Origin: Mycobacterium haemophilum DSM 44634
GTDB lineage: Bacteria; Actinomycetota; Actinomycetes; Mycobacteriales; Mycobacteriaceae
NCBI RefSeq assembly: GCF_000340435.2
Contig: NZ_CP011883.2
Coordinates: 1,720,687 to 1,784,686, forward strand
Direction: 5' to 3'
Length of the DNA stretch: 64,000 nucleotides
The position numbers and the translations under genes are program-made. Under the pieces are notes generated by a model. That model ran no database searches and had not been told where the DNA came from. It worked only from the letters and a program-made list of their open reading frames with translations. This document shows, in pieces, positions 16,509 to 24,950 of this stretch (position 1 is the first letter of the stretch; the number at the start of each line of letters is the position of its first letter).

Positions 16509-17432
16509 GTGGACAGCGCCGCACAGTCGAACCAGGCCCAGTCGGTTTCCGGCCAGACCGGAACGGCGCGGGTGAAGCGCGGCATGGCCGAGATGCTCAA
16601 GGGCGGCGTCATCATGGACGTCGTTACCCCCGAGCAGGCCCGAATCGCCGAGGGCGCCGGTGCCGTCGCGGTGATGGCGCTGGAAAGGGTGCCCGCCGAT
16701 ATCCGCGCTCAGGGCGGGGTGTCACGGATGAGCGACCCCGACATGATCGAGGGCATCATCGCCGCGGTCACGATTCCGGTGATGGCCAAAGCGCGGATCG
16801 GGCATTTCGTCGAAGCGCAGATCCTGCAGAGCCTGGGTGTCGACTACATCGACGAGTCCGAGGTGCTGACTCCCGCTGACTACACCCATCACATCGACAA
16901 GTGGAAGTTCACCGTGCCGTTTGTATGCGGGGCCACCAATCTCGGTGAGGCGCTACGGCGCATCAACGAGGGGGCGGCGATGATCCGGTCCAAGGGCGAA
17001 GCCGGTACCGGTGACGTGTCCAACGCAACCACGCATATGCGGGCCATCGCCGGCGACATCCGCCGGCTGACGTCGTTGTCTGAGGACGAGTTGTATGTTG
17101 CGGCAAAGGAATTGCAGGCACCTTACGAGCTTGTCGTCGAAGTCGCCAGGGCGGGCAAGCTGCCGGTTACGCTGTTCACCGCAGGCGGCATCGCCACTCC
17201 CGCCGACGCGGCGATGATGATGCAGCTCGGCGCCGAGGGCGTCTTCGTGGGCTCCGGCATCTTCAAGTCGGGCGATCCGGCGCAGCGGGCAGCCGCGATC
17301 GTCAAGGCCACCACGTTCTACGACGATCCCGATGTGCTGGCCAAGGTGTCGCGCGGGCTGGGTGAGGCGATGGTGGGCATCAATGTTGAGCAGCTCGCGC
17401 AGCCCGATCGGCTGGCCCAGCGGGGCTGGTAA
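16509..17432 (+). CDS. pdxS: Pyridoxal 5'-phosphate synthase, PdxS subunit
   Basis: 307 residues, GTG at 16509 with AAGGGAGAG upstream. PdxS/SNZ barrel: 'VKRGMAEMLKGGVIMDVVTPEQARIAEGAGAVAVMALERVPADIR' contains the conserved Asp and the first Lys, and 'FVCGATNLGEALRRINEGAAMIRSKGEAGTG' has the second catalytic Lys. With PdxT it makes pyridoxal phosphate from ribose 5-phosphate, glyceraldehyde 3-phosphate and glutamine-derived ammonia, as a 12+12 cytosolic complex. tesB lies between pdxS and pdxT, as in M. tuberculosis (Rv2606c-Rv2604c). Confidence 0.96.
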   Translation: MDSAAQSNQAQSVSGQTGTARVKRGMAEMLKGGVIMDVVTPEQARIAEGAGAVAVMALERVPADIRAQGGVSRMSDPDMIEGIIAAVTIPVMAKARIGHFVEAQILQSLGVDYIDESEVLTPADYTHHIDKWKFTVPFVCGATNLGEALRRINEGAAMIRSKGEAGTGDVSNATTHMRAIAGDIRRLTSLSEDELYVAAKELQAPYELVVEVARAGKLPVTLFTAGGIATPADAAMMMQLGAEGVFVGSGIFKSGDPAQRAAAIVKATTFYDDPDVLAKVSRGLGEAMVGINVEQLAQPDRLAQRGW

Positions 17433-17474
17433 GAACCTCGATGATCGCTTGCGCGAACAGCAGACGGCCGTAGC

Positions 17475-18320
17475 GTGGCAATCGAGGAAATCCTTGATCT
17501 AGAGCAGCTCGAGGTCAACATTTTCCGTGGCGGCGTAGCCAGCTCGACGCCGGAAAACCGGAACCGCGCCTTTGGCGGCCGGGTGGCGGGGCAGTCGTTG
17601 GTGTCGGCGGTGCGCACGGTCGACGAGCGGTATCGCGTGCACTCGCTGCACGGCTACTTCTTGTTGCCGGGGGACGCAGGCGCACCCACTGTCTTTCTGG
17701 TCGAGCATGTCCGCGACGGCGGTTCTTTTTGCACCCGCCGCGTCAGCGCAGTGCAGCACGGCCAGACCATCTTTCACATGTCGGCGTCGTTTCAGACGCC
17801 GCAACAGGGCATCACTCACCAGGATGAGATGCCTCCGGCGCCGGACCCCGAGGAACTGCCCGAGGTCAGCCGCATGAAGGCGTTCGATGACGAGGCCATC
17901 AAGCAGTTTCAGGAATGGGACCTGCGCCGGGTGCCGCGTAAGCTGCTCGAACCTAGACCGGGCAAGGTCGCCCAGCAGCAGGTGTGGTTCCGCCATCGCG
18001 ATCCGTTGCCCGACGACCCGGTGCTGCACATCTGCGCGCTGGCCTACATGAGCGATCTGACGTTGCTGGGCACGGCGTGGTCGATCCATCCGGGTGAGCG
18101 CGATGTTCTGCAGGTGGCGTCGCTGGATCACGCGCTATGGTTCATGAGACCGTTCCGAGCCGACGAATGGCTGTTGTACGACCAGTCGTCGCCGTCCGCG
18201 CAAGCCGGCCGCGCGCTAACCCAAGGCAAGATCTTTGACCGAACCGGGGCGATGGTGGCCGCCGTCATGCAGGAGGGGTTGACCCGTTTTCCGCGCGGAT
18301 ACCAGCCGACCCCGCGGTGA
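17475..18320 (+). CDS. tesB: Acyl-CoA thioesterase II
   Basis: 281 residues with two fused hotdog domains. 'NRAFGGRVAGQSLVSAVRTV' and 'HSLHGYFLLPGDAGAPTVFLVEHVRDGGSFCTRRVSAVQ' define the first domain, and 'CALAYMSDLTLLGTAWSIHP' and 'SLDHALWFMRPFRADEWLLYDQSSPSAQAGRALTQGKIFDRTGAMVA' the second, including the Asp and Gln of the active site. It hydrolyses medium- and long-chain acyl-CoA to free acid and CoA in the cytosol. The start is the GTG at 17475. The stop overlaps the pdxT start by four bases. Confidence 0.93.
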   Translation: MAIEEILDLEQLEVNIFRGGVASSTPENRNRAFGGRVAGQSLVSAVRTVDERYRVHSLHGYFLLPGDAGAPTVFLVEHVRDGGSFCTRRVSAVQHGQTIFHMSASFQTPQQGITHQDEMPPAPDPEELPEVSRMKAFDDEAIKQFQEWDLRRVPRKLLEPRPGKVAQQQVWFRHRDPLPDDPVLHICALAYMSDLTLLGTAWSIHPGERDVLQVASLDHALWFMRPFRADEWLLYDQSSPSAQAGRALTQGKIFDRTGAMVAAVMQEGLTRFPRGYQPTPR

Positions 18321-18934
18321 GCGCGATGAGCTTTCCGAGCGGTTTTCCAAGGGTGGGCGTCTTGGCGCTGCAAGGAGATACCCGTGAGCACCTCGCGGCG
18401 CTGCGCGAAGCCGGGGCCGATTCTATGCCGGTACGCCGCCGCGGCGAGCTGGACGCGGTTGACGCGCTGGTCATTCCGGGCGGGGAATCCACCACCATGA
18501 GCCACCTGCTGCTCGACTGCGACTTGCTGGAGCCGTTGCGGGCGCGGCTGGCCGACGGGCTGCCGGCTTACGGCGCATGCGCTGGCATGATCCTACTGGC
18601 CAGTGAGATCCTCGACGCTGGCGCGAGCGGGCGGGCGGCGCTGCCGCTGCATGCGATAGATATAACGGTGCGGCGCAACGCTTTTGGGCGTCAAGTCGAC
18701 TCGTTTGAAGGCGATATTGGGTTCGCTGGTCTTGCTGAGCCGGTGCGGGCGGTGTTCATCCGCGCGCCCTGGGTGGAGCGGGTCGGCGACGACGTGCAGG
18801 TGCTGGCCCGAGCCGCGGGCCACGTTGTCGCGGTGCGGCAGGGCCCGGTGTTGGCGACGGCGTTTCACCCGGAGATGACCGGCGACCGGCGCATCCACCA
18901 GTTGTTCGTCGACATCGTCAACGGCCGGATATAG
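18317..18934 (+). CDS. pdxT: Pyridoxal 5'-phosphate synthase, glutaminase subunit PdxT
   Basis: 205 residues from GTG 18317; ATG at 18326 is an alternative start. A triad glutamine amidotransferase: 'IPGGESTTMSHLL', nucleophile Cys in 'YGACAGMILLA', and the His and Glu in 'TAFHPEMTGDRRIHQLF'. It hydrolyses glutamine and passes ammonia to PdxS. The overlap with tesB (GTGA) and the nearby pdxS show a single transcription unit. Confidence 0.95.
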   Translation: MSAMSFPSGFPRVGVLALQGDTREHLAALREAGADSMPVRRRGELDAVDALVIPGGESTTMSHLLLDCDLLEPLRARLADGLPAYGACAGMILLASEILDAGASGRAALPLHAIDITVRRNAFGRQVDSFEGDIGFAGLAEPVRAVFIRAPWVERVGDDVQVLARAAGHVVAVRQGPVLATAFHPEMTGDRRIHQLFVDIVNGRI

Positions 18935-18935
18935 T

Positions 18936-19000
18936 GCCGCGAAAGTGCGACTGGCGACGCATTGAGCGAGTGGAGCCGTCGGTGGTGGCACTCTCGCGGC
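18936..19000. terminator. Long inverted repeat after pdxT
   Basis: Arms 18936-18948 (gccgcgaaagtgc) and 18988-19000 (gcactctcgcggc) pair over 13 bases with one mismatch, with a loop of about 39 bases. It lies just past the pdxT stop and before yebC. It could be a factor-assisted terminator or a repeated intergenic hairpin; there is no U-tract. Confidence 0.4.
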
Positions 19001-19074
19001 CTTCGGTGTCCACGTAGACTCGTCAAGCGAACTTGTCGAGCAGCAGAGTGCGATGGAAGAGGTAAGACACACCG

Positions 19075-19830
19075 ATGAGCGGCCATTCCAAGTGGGCCAC
19101 CACCAAGCACAAGAAGGCCGTCATTGACGCCCGCCGCGGCAAGATGTTCGCCCGGCTGATCAAGAACATCGAGGTTGCGGCGCGCGTGGGTGGCGGTGAT
19201 CCAGCGGGCAACCCAACGCTCTACGACGCGATCCAGAAAGCGAAGAAGAGCTCGGTACCCAACGAGAACATCGAACGGGCGCGCAAGCGCGGCGCTGGTG
19301 AGGAGGCCGGTGGCGCCGACTGGCAAACCATCACCTACGAGGGTTACGCACCCAACGGTGTGGCGGTGCTCATCGAATGCCTGACTGATAACCGCAACCG
19401 AGCTGCCAGTGAGGTGCGGGTGGCGATGACCCGCAACGGCGGCGCCATGGCCGATCCGGGGTCGGTGGCCTACCTGTTCTCCCGCAAGGGCGTGGTCACC
19501 TTGGAGAAGAACGGTCTCACCGAAGACGATGTGCTCACCGCGGTGCTGGACGCCGGCGCTGAGGATGTCAACGATCTTGGTGACAGCTTCGAGGTGATCT
19601 CTGAGCCAGGTGATTTGGTCGCGGTCCGCACCGCGTTGCAAGGTGCCGGCATTGACTATGAGTCGGCTGAAGCCAGTTTCCAGCCCTCGGTCAGCGTGCC
19701 CGTCGACCTCGATGGCGCCCGCAAGGTATTCAAGCTTGTCGACGCGCTGGAGGACAGCGACGACGTGCAGAATGTCTGGACCAATGTCGACCTATCCGAC
19801 GAGGTGCTGGCCGCTCTCGACGACGAGTGA
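19075..19830 (+). CDS. YebC/PmpR-family regulator or translation factor
   Basis: 251 residues, the expected length. Start ATG 19075, 'MSGHSKWATTKHKKAVIDARRGKMFARL' is the invariant N-terminus of the family, followed by 'YEGYAPNGVAVLIECLTDNRNR' and 'LFSRKGVVTLEK'. Members have been described as transcriptional regulators and more recently as ribosome-associated factors that relieve stalling at proline stretches. In M. tuberculosis it is Rv2603c. It ends one base before the convergent speE stop codon. Confidence 0.93.
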   Translation: MSGHSKWATTKHKKAVIDARRGKMFARLIKNIEVAARVGGGDPAGNPTLYDAIQKAKKSSVPNENIERARKRGAGEEAGGADWQTITYEGYAPNGVAVLIECLTDNRNRAASEVRVAMTRNGGAMADPGSVAYLFSRKGVVTLEKNGLTEDDVLTAVLDAGAEDVNDLGDSFEVISEPGDLVAVRTALQGAGIDYESAEASFQPSVSVPVDLDGARKVFKLVDALEDSDDVQNVWTNVDLSDEVLAALDDE

Positions 19831-19831
19831 G

Positions 19832-21421
19832 CTAGTCATAGCCGTGGCGCATGTCTTCGACGATGCGCGGGTTCTCCAGGGTCGACGGGTCGAGCGGGCG
19901 CGGCCCGATGTCGCCGGAGAACACGGTGGCAGCCTCGAGCACTCGCGGGTTGAGGAATCGCAGCGGCGGAGCGTCGCCCGGCATGCCGGGTGTGGGCGCG
20001 GCGCTGCCGGGGCGCGCCAAGACGAACCCCCAGTCACCGAAGGTGGGCACGTGGACGTGGTACGGCGTGACGGCGTAGCCGGCAGCCTGGATCGTCGAGA
20101 CCGTCCGCCAAAACGCCGTCGGGGTGGAAAACGGGCTGCCTGCCTGCACAACCATCAGCCCCGCGGAAGCCAGCGCATGCGCGGCCAACACATAGAACTC
20201 GGTGGAATACAGCCGGCCCAGCACGGGCGTATCAGGGTCGGGAAGGTCGATGATGACCGCGTCAAAGCCTCCGGCGGGGCGCAGCTGCGGGTGGGGGGTG
20301 CGCAACCAGTTCATGGCATCGTCGATCACGACGGCCACCCGCGGGTTGTCCAGCGCGCCGCCGTTGGCGTCCCGCAGTGTGGTGCGCGCTACGTCAATCA
20401 CCGCGGGATCGAGCTCCACCTGAACGATCGTGCCGATGCCAGGCTGGCGCAGCAGTTCGCGGGCCGCTAAGCCGTCACCGCCGCCGAGCACCAGCACCGA
20501 GTGTGCATTGTTGCCCAGTGCGGGGTAGACGAGGCTCTCGGTGTACCGGTATTCGTCCCGGGTGGAAAACTGCAGACCCCCGTCCAGGTATAGCCGCATG
20601 TCGTTACCGCGGCGGGTTACCACGATCTCCTGGTAGGCGGTGTGCCGGTAGGCGATGATCGGGTCGGCGTAGAGACGTTGCCGGCTGGTGGTCTCGATGT
20701 CGCGAGCACCCAGCAGCAGCGTGGCCAGCAGCCCGAGCGCCGTGCACAGCGCGCACAACGCCGTCACCAGCTGCGTTGGGGACACGACGCGGCGCAGCAG
20801 AAAGACCGACACGATAGCCGCGGCGACCAGGTTGATGATGCCGGTGGCCGCCGCGCCGCGGATCATCCCCAGCTGCGGCAGCAGAACGAAGGGCCAGACA
20901 AGCCCGCCGATCAACGCGCCCAGGTAGTCGGCTGCGGTGAGGTTCGCCAGTGTGCGGCCGGTAGCGGTGGCGATATCGGTAGTGGGGTCGGCAGGGCCGC
21001 GTTGCAGCAGCGTCATCAGCAGGGGCACCTCGGCGCCGACCAGGCCGCCGATCAGCGCTGTGCTCACCGCCAGGACCCATGTTGACCCGTCCATAAACGC
21101 GAACACCACGTAGAGCGCCGCCGCGGACAGGCCGCCGATGATGCCCAGCAGCGCCTCGACCGCGATGAAGGTGATTGCCGCATGCGTCAGCAGCGGTTTG
21201 ACTGCTAAGGCCCCAGCACCCAGCGCGGCGATGTAGCCGGCGACGATCAGTGAAGTTGCGACGATGCCGCCGCCGTTCAAGCTTGCCGACAGGGTCAGCA
21301 GCGCGAGTTCGTAAATGATGCCGCAGGCCGCACACGCGGCGACGGCAGCCAGCAGCACGGCCCGCCACCGTCTCGAAAACTCGGCGGGCCGGCCGACTGC
21401 GGGCACCGGAATAGAGCTCAT
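19832..21421 (-). CDS. speE: Polyamine aminopropyltransferase (spermidine synthase) with membrane domain
   Basis: 529 residues. The first 210 or so are seven hydrophobic helices; the rest is a spermidine-synthase Rossmann domain with 'VLVLGGGDGLAARELLRQPG' (the SAM site), 'VELDPAVIDVARTTLRD', 'VVIDDAMNWLRT' and 'VIIDLPDPDTPVLGRLYSTEFY' (catalytic Asp). The known reaction moves aminopropyl from decarboxylated SAM to putrescine, but membrane-bound mycobacterial versions (Rv2601) are less well tested. It starts the minus-strand cluster's last gene; its start overlaps the stop of the DUF350 gene. Confidence 0.9.
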   Translation of the reverse strand: MSSIPVPAVGRPAEFSRRWRAVLLAAVAACAACGIIYELALLTLSASLNGGGIVATSLIVAGYIAALGAGALAVKPLLTHAAITFIAVEALLGIIGGLSAAALYVVFAFMDGSTWVLAVSTALIGGLVGAEVPLLMTLLQRGPADPTTDIATATGRTLANLTAADYLGALIGGLVWPFVLLPQLGMIRGAAATGIINLVAAAIVSVFLLRRVVSPTQLVTALCALCTALGLLATLLLGARDIETTSRQRLYADPIIAYRHTAYQEIVVTRRGNDMRLYLDGGLQFSTRDEYRYTESLVYPALGNNAHSVLVLGGGDGLAARELLRQPGIGTIVQVELDPAVIDVARTTLRDANGGALDNPRVAVVIDDAMNWLRTPHPQLRPAGGFDAVIIDLPDPDTPVLGRLYSTEFYVLAAHALASAGLMVVQAGSPFSTPTAFWRTVSTIQAAGYAVTPYHVHVPTFGDWGFVLARPGSAAPTPGMPGDAPPLRFLNPRVLEAATVFSGDIGPRPLDPSTLENPRIVEDMRHGYD

Positions 21422-21873
21422 GACAGCGCGGCGGCGGTCACTCCTCCCACGGCCAGCAGTATCAGCGCCACCGCGAACGATCCCGGATGCAGCTCCGGCT
21501 CGTCGACGTGCTCGTGGAAACTACCCGGTATCAGCAGGTGTATGGCCAGCATTGCTATTCCCAACAGAATCACGCCCATGAACCCGTACACCGCCACGCC
21601 GAGCAGTCCCTGACCGAGCTGGCTGTAGCTGTTGGTGATGGCGCTGATGATGACCGTGGTGAGCGCGATGTACATGGCGCAAGCGAGGACGACAGCGTTG
21701 GGCCGGCGATCGATGAACACCAGCTGGCGCAGCTTTCCCGGGGTCAGCCAGTCGACCATGTAGAACCCGACGAGCAGTACGGCCATACCGACCGCAAAGT
21801 ACAGGATCGTCGCGACCGCGCCTTTCAGGACGGGATTAAGGTCGACGGTTCCGATCTGGACGGCGAGGTTCAT
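21418..21873 (-). CDS. DUF350 integral membrane protein, Rv2600-like
   Basis: 151 residues, ATG with AAGGAGA upstream. Four membrane helices: 'VATILYFAVGMAVLLVGFYMV', 'AVVLACAMYIALTTVIISAI', 'GLLGVAVYGFMGVILLGIAMLAI' and 'FAVALILLAVGGVTAAALS'. DUF350 proteins occur next to spermidine-synthase-like and DUF4178 genes in many bacteria, forming a conserved cluster of unknown purpose. The gene overlaps speE by four bases and follows the DUF4247 gene, so co-translation is likely. Confidence 0.88.
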   Translation of the reverse strand: MNLAVQIGTVDLNPVLKGAVATILYFAVGMAVLLVGFYMVDWLTPGKLRQLVFIDRRPNAVVLACAMYIALTTVIISAITNSYSQLGQGLLGVAVYGFMGVILLGIAMLAIHLLIPGSFHEHVDEPELHPGSFAVALILLAVGGVTAAALS

Positions 21874-21891
21874 GGCTGTCTGTCTCCTTTG

Positions 21892-22323
21892 CTATTTCGT
21901 TCCACCGGGGCCTCCAGGGCTACCTCCGGCACCGCCCGATGGTGATCCTGGGGTGAACCCGGGGCCGAGGAATATGAACGTGCCGTGGCTGTATCCGGCG
22001 CTGAGCGGTTCGATGCGGATGCTGCACGGATAGTTGCCATCCGGGCCGACGGTCACAATGTTGTTGCTGTAGCGCAGGTATTGGTTGGTGCCGTTGGCGG
22101 CGCGCGCTTCGGGTGTCTGATAGTTGGCGAGCGTCTGGGCTACCTGCGCGGGTGATCCGGTGCAGGCGTAGCGAATTCCGTTGGCATCACGGGAGTATTC
22201 GTGATAGTGCGACGCGATATACGAGCTGATGTTCTTGTTCAGCAACATGATTCCGAAAACCAGCGACACGGTGGCGGTGACGGCCAACGCGCCGGCAATC
22301 ACCAACAGGCGATTGCGGCTCAT
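21892..22323 (-). CDS. DUF4247-type anchored protein, Rv2599-like
   Basis: 143 residues from ATG 22323, the length I recall for Rv2599. The start is chosen because its ATG overlaps the upstream gene's TGA (ATGA) and the N-terminal 'LLVIAGALAVTATVSLVFGIML' membrane segment begins at once. The exported part has two Cys ('YACTGSPAQVAQTLA', 'YPCSIRIEPL') and ends in a Gly/Pro/Ser-rich tail. Function is unknown. Part of the speE cluster. Confidence 0.85.
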   Translation of the reverse strand: MSRNRLLVIAGALAVTATVSLVFGIMLLNKNISSYIASHYHEYSRDANGIRYACTGSPAQVAQTLANYQTPEARAANGTNQYLRYSNNIVTVGPDGNYPCSIRIEPLSAGYSHGTFIFLGPGFTPGSPSGGAGGSPGGPGGTK

Positions 22324-22832
22324 GGACGCCACCGACTCGCCGTGTGGACCACCGTCCCGCCAGACCCCAAAGGACGTCGCGGATACAGGTGCCACGTCTG
22401 CCAGCTCCAGCCGGTGCCGTCGGGTGCGGCAGCAAGTGCGGTCAACGCGGCATCATCACCGGGGAACATGCCGCCAAGCCACCCGGCTTGCTGTGCGCAT
22501 CGCTCGCGGAGTCGGTGCGCGAGCCGGCGAAACGTGGCCTCGTCGTGCGTGTTGGTGGCCGACGTGAGGTGGTAGCCGGCCGCGTCGGCGCACTCCGGCA
22601 GATCGCTTCCAGAGCTGCAGACGATGCAGGAGACCTGCTCGGAGAAGCGGCAGCTGGGGTGTTCGATCGTCACCACATGCGATGCGCCGAGGACCCCAAG
22701 CAGCAGGACGCTTCCGTCCGGGTGTTTTAGGACGTACCTGGCCAGCGGCGGCGGCGCGGGCGCGTTGAGTGCCAGTCCGAGCCTGCTGCCGTCGACGTCG
22801 ACAGGAGCTATGGCGAGCTGATGAAGCGGCAC
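22320..22832 (-). CDS. DUF2617 protein, Rv2598-like
   Basis: 170 residues. 'MPLHQLAIAPVDVDGSRLGLAL' opens the protein, with 'VLLLGVLGASHVVTIEHPSCRFSEQVSC' and a late 'WLGGMFPGDDAALTALAA' and 'WSWQTWHLYP' block, all typical of DUF2617. No membrane segment. Function unknown; some family members sit with polyamine-like synthase clusters. Its stop overlaps the start of the DUF4247 gene. Confidence 0.85.
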   Translation of the reverse strand: MPLHQLAIAPVDVDGSRLGLALNAPAPPPLARYVLKHPDGSVLLLGVLGASHVVTIEHPSCRFSEQVSCIVCSSGSDLPECADAAGYHLTSATNTHDEATFRRLAHRLRERCAQQAGWLGGMFPGDDAALTALAAAPDGTGWSWQTWHLYPRRPLGSGGTVVHTASRWRP

Positions 22833-22852
22833 CGACCTAATCCTCTGCGGTT

Positions 22853-23476
22853 TTATGCCGACGGCGGGGGTGCGGGGTAGACGGTGAGTTCACCGGTTAG
22901 CACGGACTTGCCGGTCGATATTTCCCACGGCATGTCCGGCGCCCAGCGTTCGAACGACAGCAGCAGTGCTTCGTCGGCTCCCCGATCAACACTGCCGTAG
23001 TCGACGAAGTCCATCTCCCCGCCGGGCGGCAGGCCGGTCGTGCCTTCGGTGGTGTAGCCGGCATGGCCGCGCTCGGATTCGCTAAACGTCACGCCGTCGA
23101 CCACCTGTTGGCCGCCGGGCTGCAAGGACTCGAGGTCTTTGCGGGTGACCCACATCGCCAGTTTGAGACGTCCATCGTCGTCCTCGACGCTGAACCAGAG
23201 CGGCTGGTCGCCGCCTTCCAGCAGATGTTCCCACCAGACGAAGGGGCCTTCGCGGTAGGTGACCGATCCGCGGACCACGTAGTCGACGCCGCCGTAGCTG
23301 ACGATGGCCCCGGGGCCGAGCTGCCGAGGCCCGAATTGCGGCATCGCGTTAAAAGAAAGCGGGTCGGAACGCCAGCCCGGCTGAGTCGGTGTCTTGGGTC
23401 GCCGCAAAGCCACGACGAGAATAACGATGGATGCGATGAACAGCACCACGGCAAGGACGACCAGCAGTGATCCCAC
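22853..23476 (-). CDS. DUF4178 membrane-anchored protein, Rv2597-like
   Basis: 207 residues from GTG 23476, which has GGAAGGG upstream; the open frame extends 96 bases further. An N-terminal helix ('LLVVLAVVLFIASIVILVVAL') is followed by a DUF4178 domain ('LGPGAIVSYGGVDYVVRGSVTYREGPFVWWEHLLEGGDQPLWFSVEDDDG'). The family occurs with DUF350 and SpeE-like genes; its role is unknown. It is the first gene of the minus-strand cluster and diverges from ruvC. Confidence 0.85.
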   Translation of the reverse strand: MGSLLVVLAVVLFIASIVILVVALRRPKTPTQPGWRSDPLSFNAMPQFGPRQLGPGAIVSYGGVDYVVRGSVTYREGPFVWWEHLLEGGDQPLWFSVEDDDGRLKLAMWVTRKDLESLQPGGQQVVDGVTFSESERGHAGYTTEGTTGLPPGGEMDFVDYGSVDRGADEALLLSFERWAPDMPWEISTGKSVLTGELTVYPAPPPSA

Positions 23477-23607
23477 GCAGACCCTTCCGTGCCGGACAGC
23501 GAGTGTGCGCATTAAGTTAACAGTTTTCGCTTGCCTCGGCGGCGTAACGGGCTGGCCGACAGGCCGTGCCACAGCGTGTCCTACCCGATGCTGTCGAAGT
23601 CGGCCGG

Positions 23608-23630
23608 TAGGCTATCGAACAACTGTTCGG
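23608..23630 (+). promoter_or_regulatory. SOS box and damage-inducible promoter upstream of ruvC
   Basis: TCGAAC-aact-GTTCGG (23615-23630) matches the mycobacterial LexA box TCGAAC-N4-GTTCGA with one mismatch. Just upstream, tGTCGaaGT (about 23592-23600) and TAGGCT (23608-23613) resemble the RecA-independent (ClpR/PafBC-type) damage promoter. The ruvC ATG is at 23651. Together they predict induction of ruvCAB by DNA damage. Confidence 0.8.
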
Positions 23631-23650
23631 TGTTAGATGGGGAGCATGTG

Positions 23651-24217
23651 ATGCGCGTGATGGGCGTCGATCCCGGGTTGACGCGGTGCGGGTTGTCCGT
23701 CGTCGAAAGTGGGCGCGGTCGCCACGTTGTCGCGTTGGATGTCGACGTGGTGCGCACACCCTCGGACGCACCGGTGTCTCAGCGATTGCTGGCTATCAGC
23801 GATGCCGTCGAGCACTGGCTGGACACCCATCATCCGGATGTCATGGCCATCGAGCGGGTTTTCTCTCAGCAAAATGTGTCGACCGTGATGGGTACGGCAC
23901 AAGCCGGCGGGGTGATCGCGTTGGCCGCGGCGAGACGCGGTATCGACGTGCACTTCCATACCCCCAGCGAGGTGAAGGCCGCAGTGACCGGCAACGGTGC
24001 CGCCGACAAGGCGCAAGTTACCGCGATGGTCACCAGAATCCTTGCGCTGCAAGCTAAACCGACACCGGCCGATGCGGCTGACGCGTTGGCCCTGGCGATC
24101 TGCCACTGCTGGAGAGCGCCGATGATCGCCCGGATGGCCGCGGCCGAAGCGCTGGCCGCGCAGCACCGTCAGGCCTATCGGGCCAAGGTAGCCAGCAAGG
24201 TTAAGGCCGCCCGATGA
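23651..24217 (+). CDS. ruvC: Holliday junction resolvase RuvC
   Basis: 188 residues from ATG 23651, the length I recall for M. tuberculosis; the preceding in-frame GTG at 23648 is possible. The four catalytic acids are in 'GVDPGLTRCG', 'VMAIERVFSQQNV' and 'DAADALALAICH'. It cuts Holliday junctions symmetrically after RuvAB branch migration. It is behind an SOS box and its stop overlaps the ruvA start. Confidence 0.96.
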   Translation: MRVMGVDPGLTRCGLSVVESGRGRHVVALDVDVVRTPSDAPVSQRLLAISDAVEHWLDTHHPDVMAIERVFSQQNVSTVMGTAQAGGVIALAAARRGIDVHFHTPSEVKAAVTGNGAADKAQVTAMVTRILALQAKPTPADAADALALAICHCWRAPMIARMAAAEALAAQHRQAYRAKVASKVKAAR

Positions 24218-24825
24218 TTTCCTCAGTCCGCGGCGAGGTACTCGAGGTCGCACTTGACCACGCCGTCATTGAAGCCGCCGGCATCGGCTACCGGGTAAAC
24301 GCGACACCGGCGACGTTGGCGACGTTGCGGCAGGGCAGTCAGGCCCGGCTGGTCACCGCAATGGTCGTGCGTGAGGACTCGATGACGCTGTACGGGTTTT
24401 CCGACGCCGAGAACCGCGACCTGTTCCTGACGTTGCTGTCGGTTTCGGGAGTGGGGCCTCGCCTGGCTATGGCGACACTGGCCGTGCACGACGCGGCGGC
24501 GCTGCGGCAGGCACTGGCCGATAGCGATGTTGCCGCGCTGACTCGGGTGCCCGGTATCGGTAAACGCGGCGCCGAACGGATGGTGCTGGAGTTGCGCGAC
24601 AAGGTGGGTGCGGTCGCGGCACCCGGATCGGCTGCGGGCGCTGCTGCTAACGGCCACGCGGTGCGAAGTCCCGTAGTCGAAGCCCTGGTCGGGCTGGGTT
24701 TTGCGGCCAAGCAAGCCGAGGAAGCGACCGATCAGGTGCTCAGCGGTGACCTTGGAAAAGATGGCGCGGCGACGACGTCCAGTGCCCTGCGGGCCGCCCT
24801 GTCGTTGCTGGGCAAGGCCCGATGA
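24214..24825 (+). CDS. ruvA: Holliday junction DNA helicase RuvA
   Basis: 203 residues, ATG overlapping the ruvC stop. An OB fold ('MISSVRGEVLEVALDHAVIEAAGIGYRV'), tandem helix-hairpin-helix motifs ('LLSVSGVGPRLAMATL', 'ALTRVPGIGKRGAERMVLELRDK') and a C-terminal RuvB-binding domain ('VEALVGLGFAAKQAEEATDQVL'). It binds the four-way junction and loads RuvB. Its stop overlaps the start of the MIRU-derived micro-ORF that bridges to ruvB. Confidence 0.96.
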   Translation: MISSVRGEVLEVALDHAVIEAAGIGYRVNATPATLATLRQGSQARLVTAMVVREDSMTLYGFSDAENRDLFLTLLSVSGVGPRLAMATLAVHDAAALRQALADSDVAALTRVPGIGKRGAERMVLELRDKVGAVAAPGSAAGAAANGHAVRSPVVEALVGLGFAAKQAEEATDQVLSGDLGKDGAATTSSALRAALSLLGKAR

Positions 24826-24950
24826 GCCGCGCCGGCGACGATGCAGTGGGGGCACCTCCCGCTTGCGGGGGACGAAGCGATGGGGTGGGGGCACTCCCCC
24901 GCGCGCGGGAGGTACCCCCACCCGCTTGCGGGGGAAAGCGGCGCAAATGA
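24822..24950 (+). repeat. Composite MIRU with palindromic inserts, a 42-codon bridge between ruvA and ruvB
   Basis: The start (ATGAGCCGCGCCGGCGACGA) and end (agcggcgcaaATGAG) are MIRU, but two GC-rich palindromic blocks are inserted: 'gtgggggcacctcccgcttg'-type after the first third, and a longer one with 'gggaggtacccccacccgct' before the end. The frame from 24822 stays open for 42 codons; its ATG overlaps the ruvA stop (ATGA) and its TGA (24948-24950) overlaps the ruvB ATG at 24947. Insert lengths have kept the micro-ORF in frame. The original GAGGAGGAG is lost. Confidence 0.85.
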
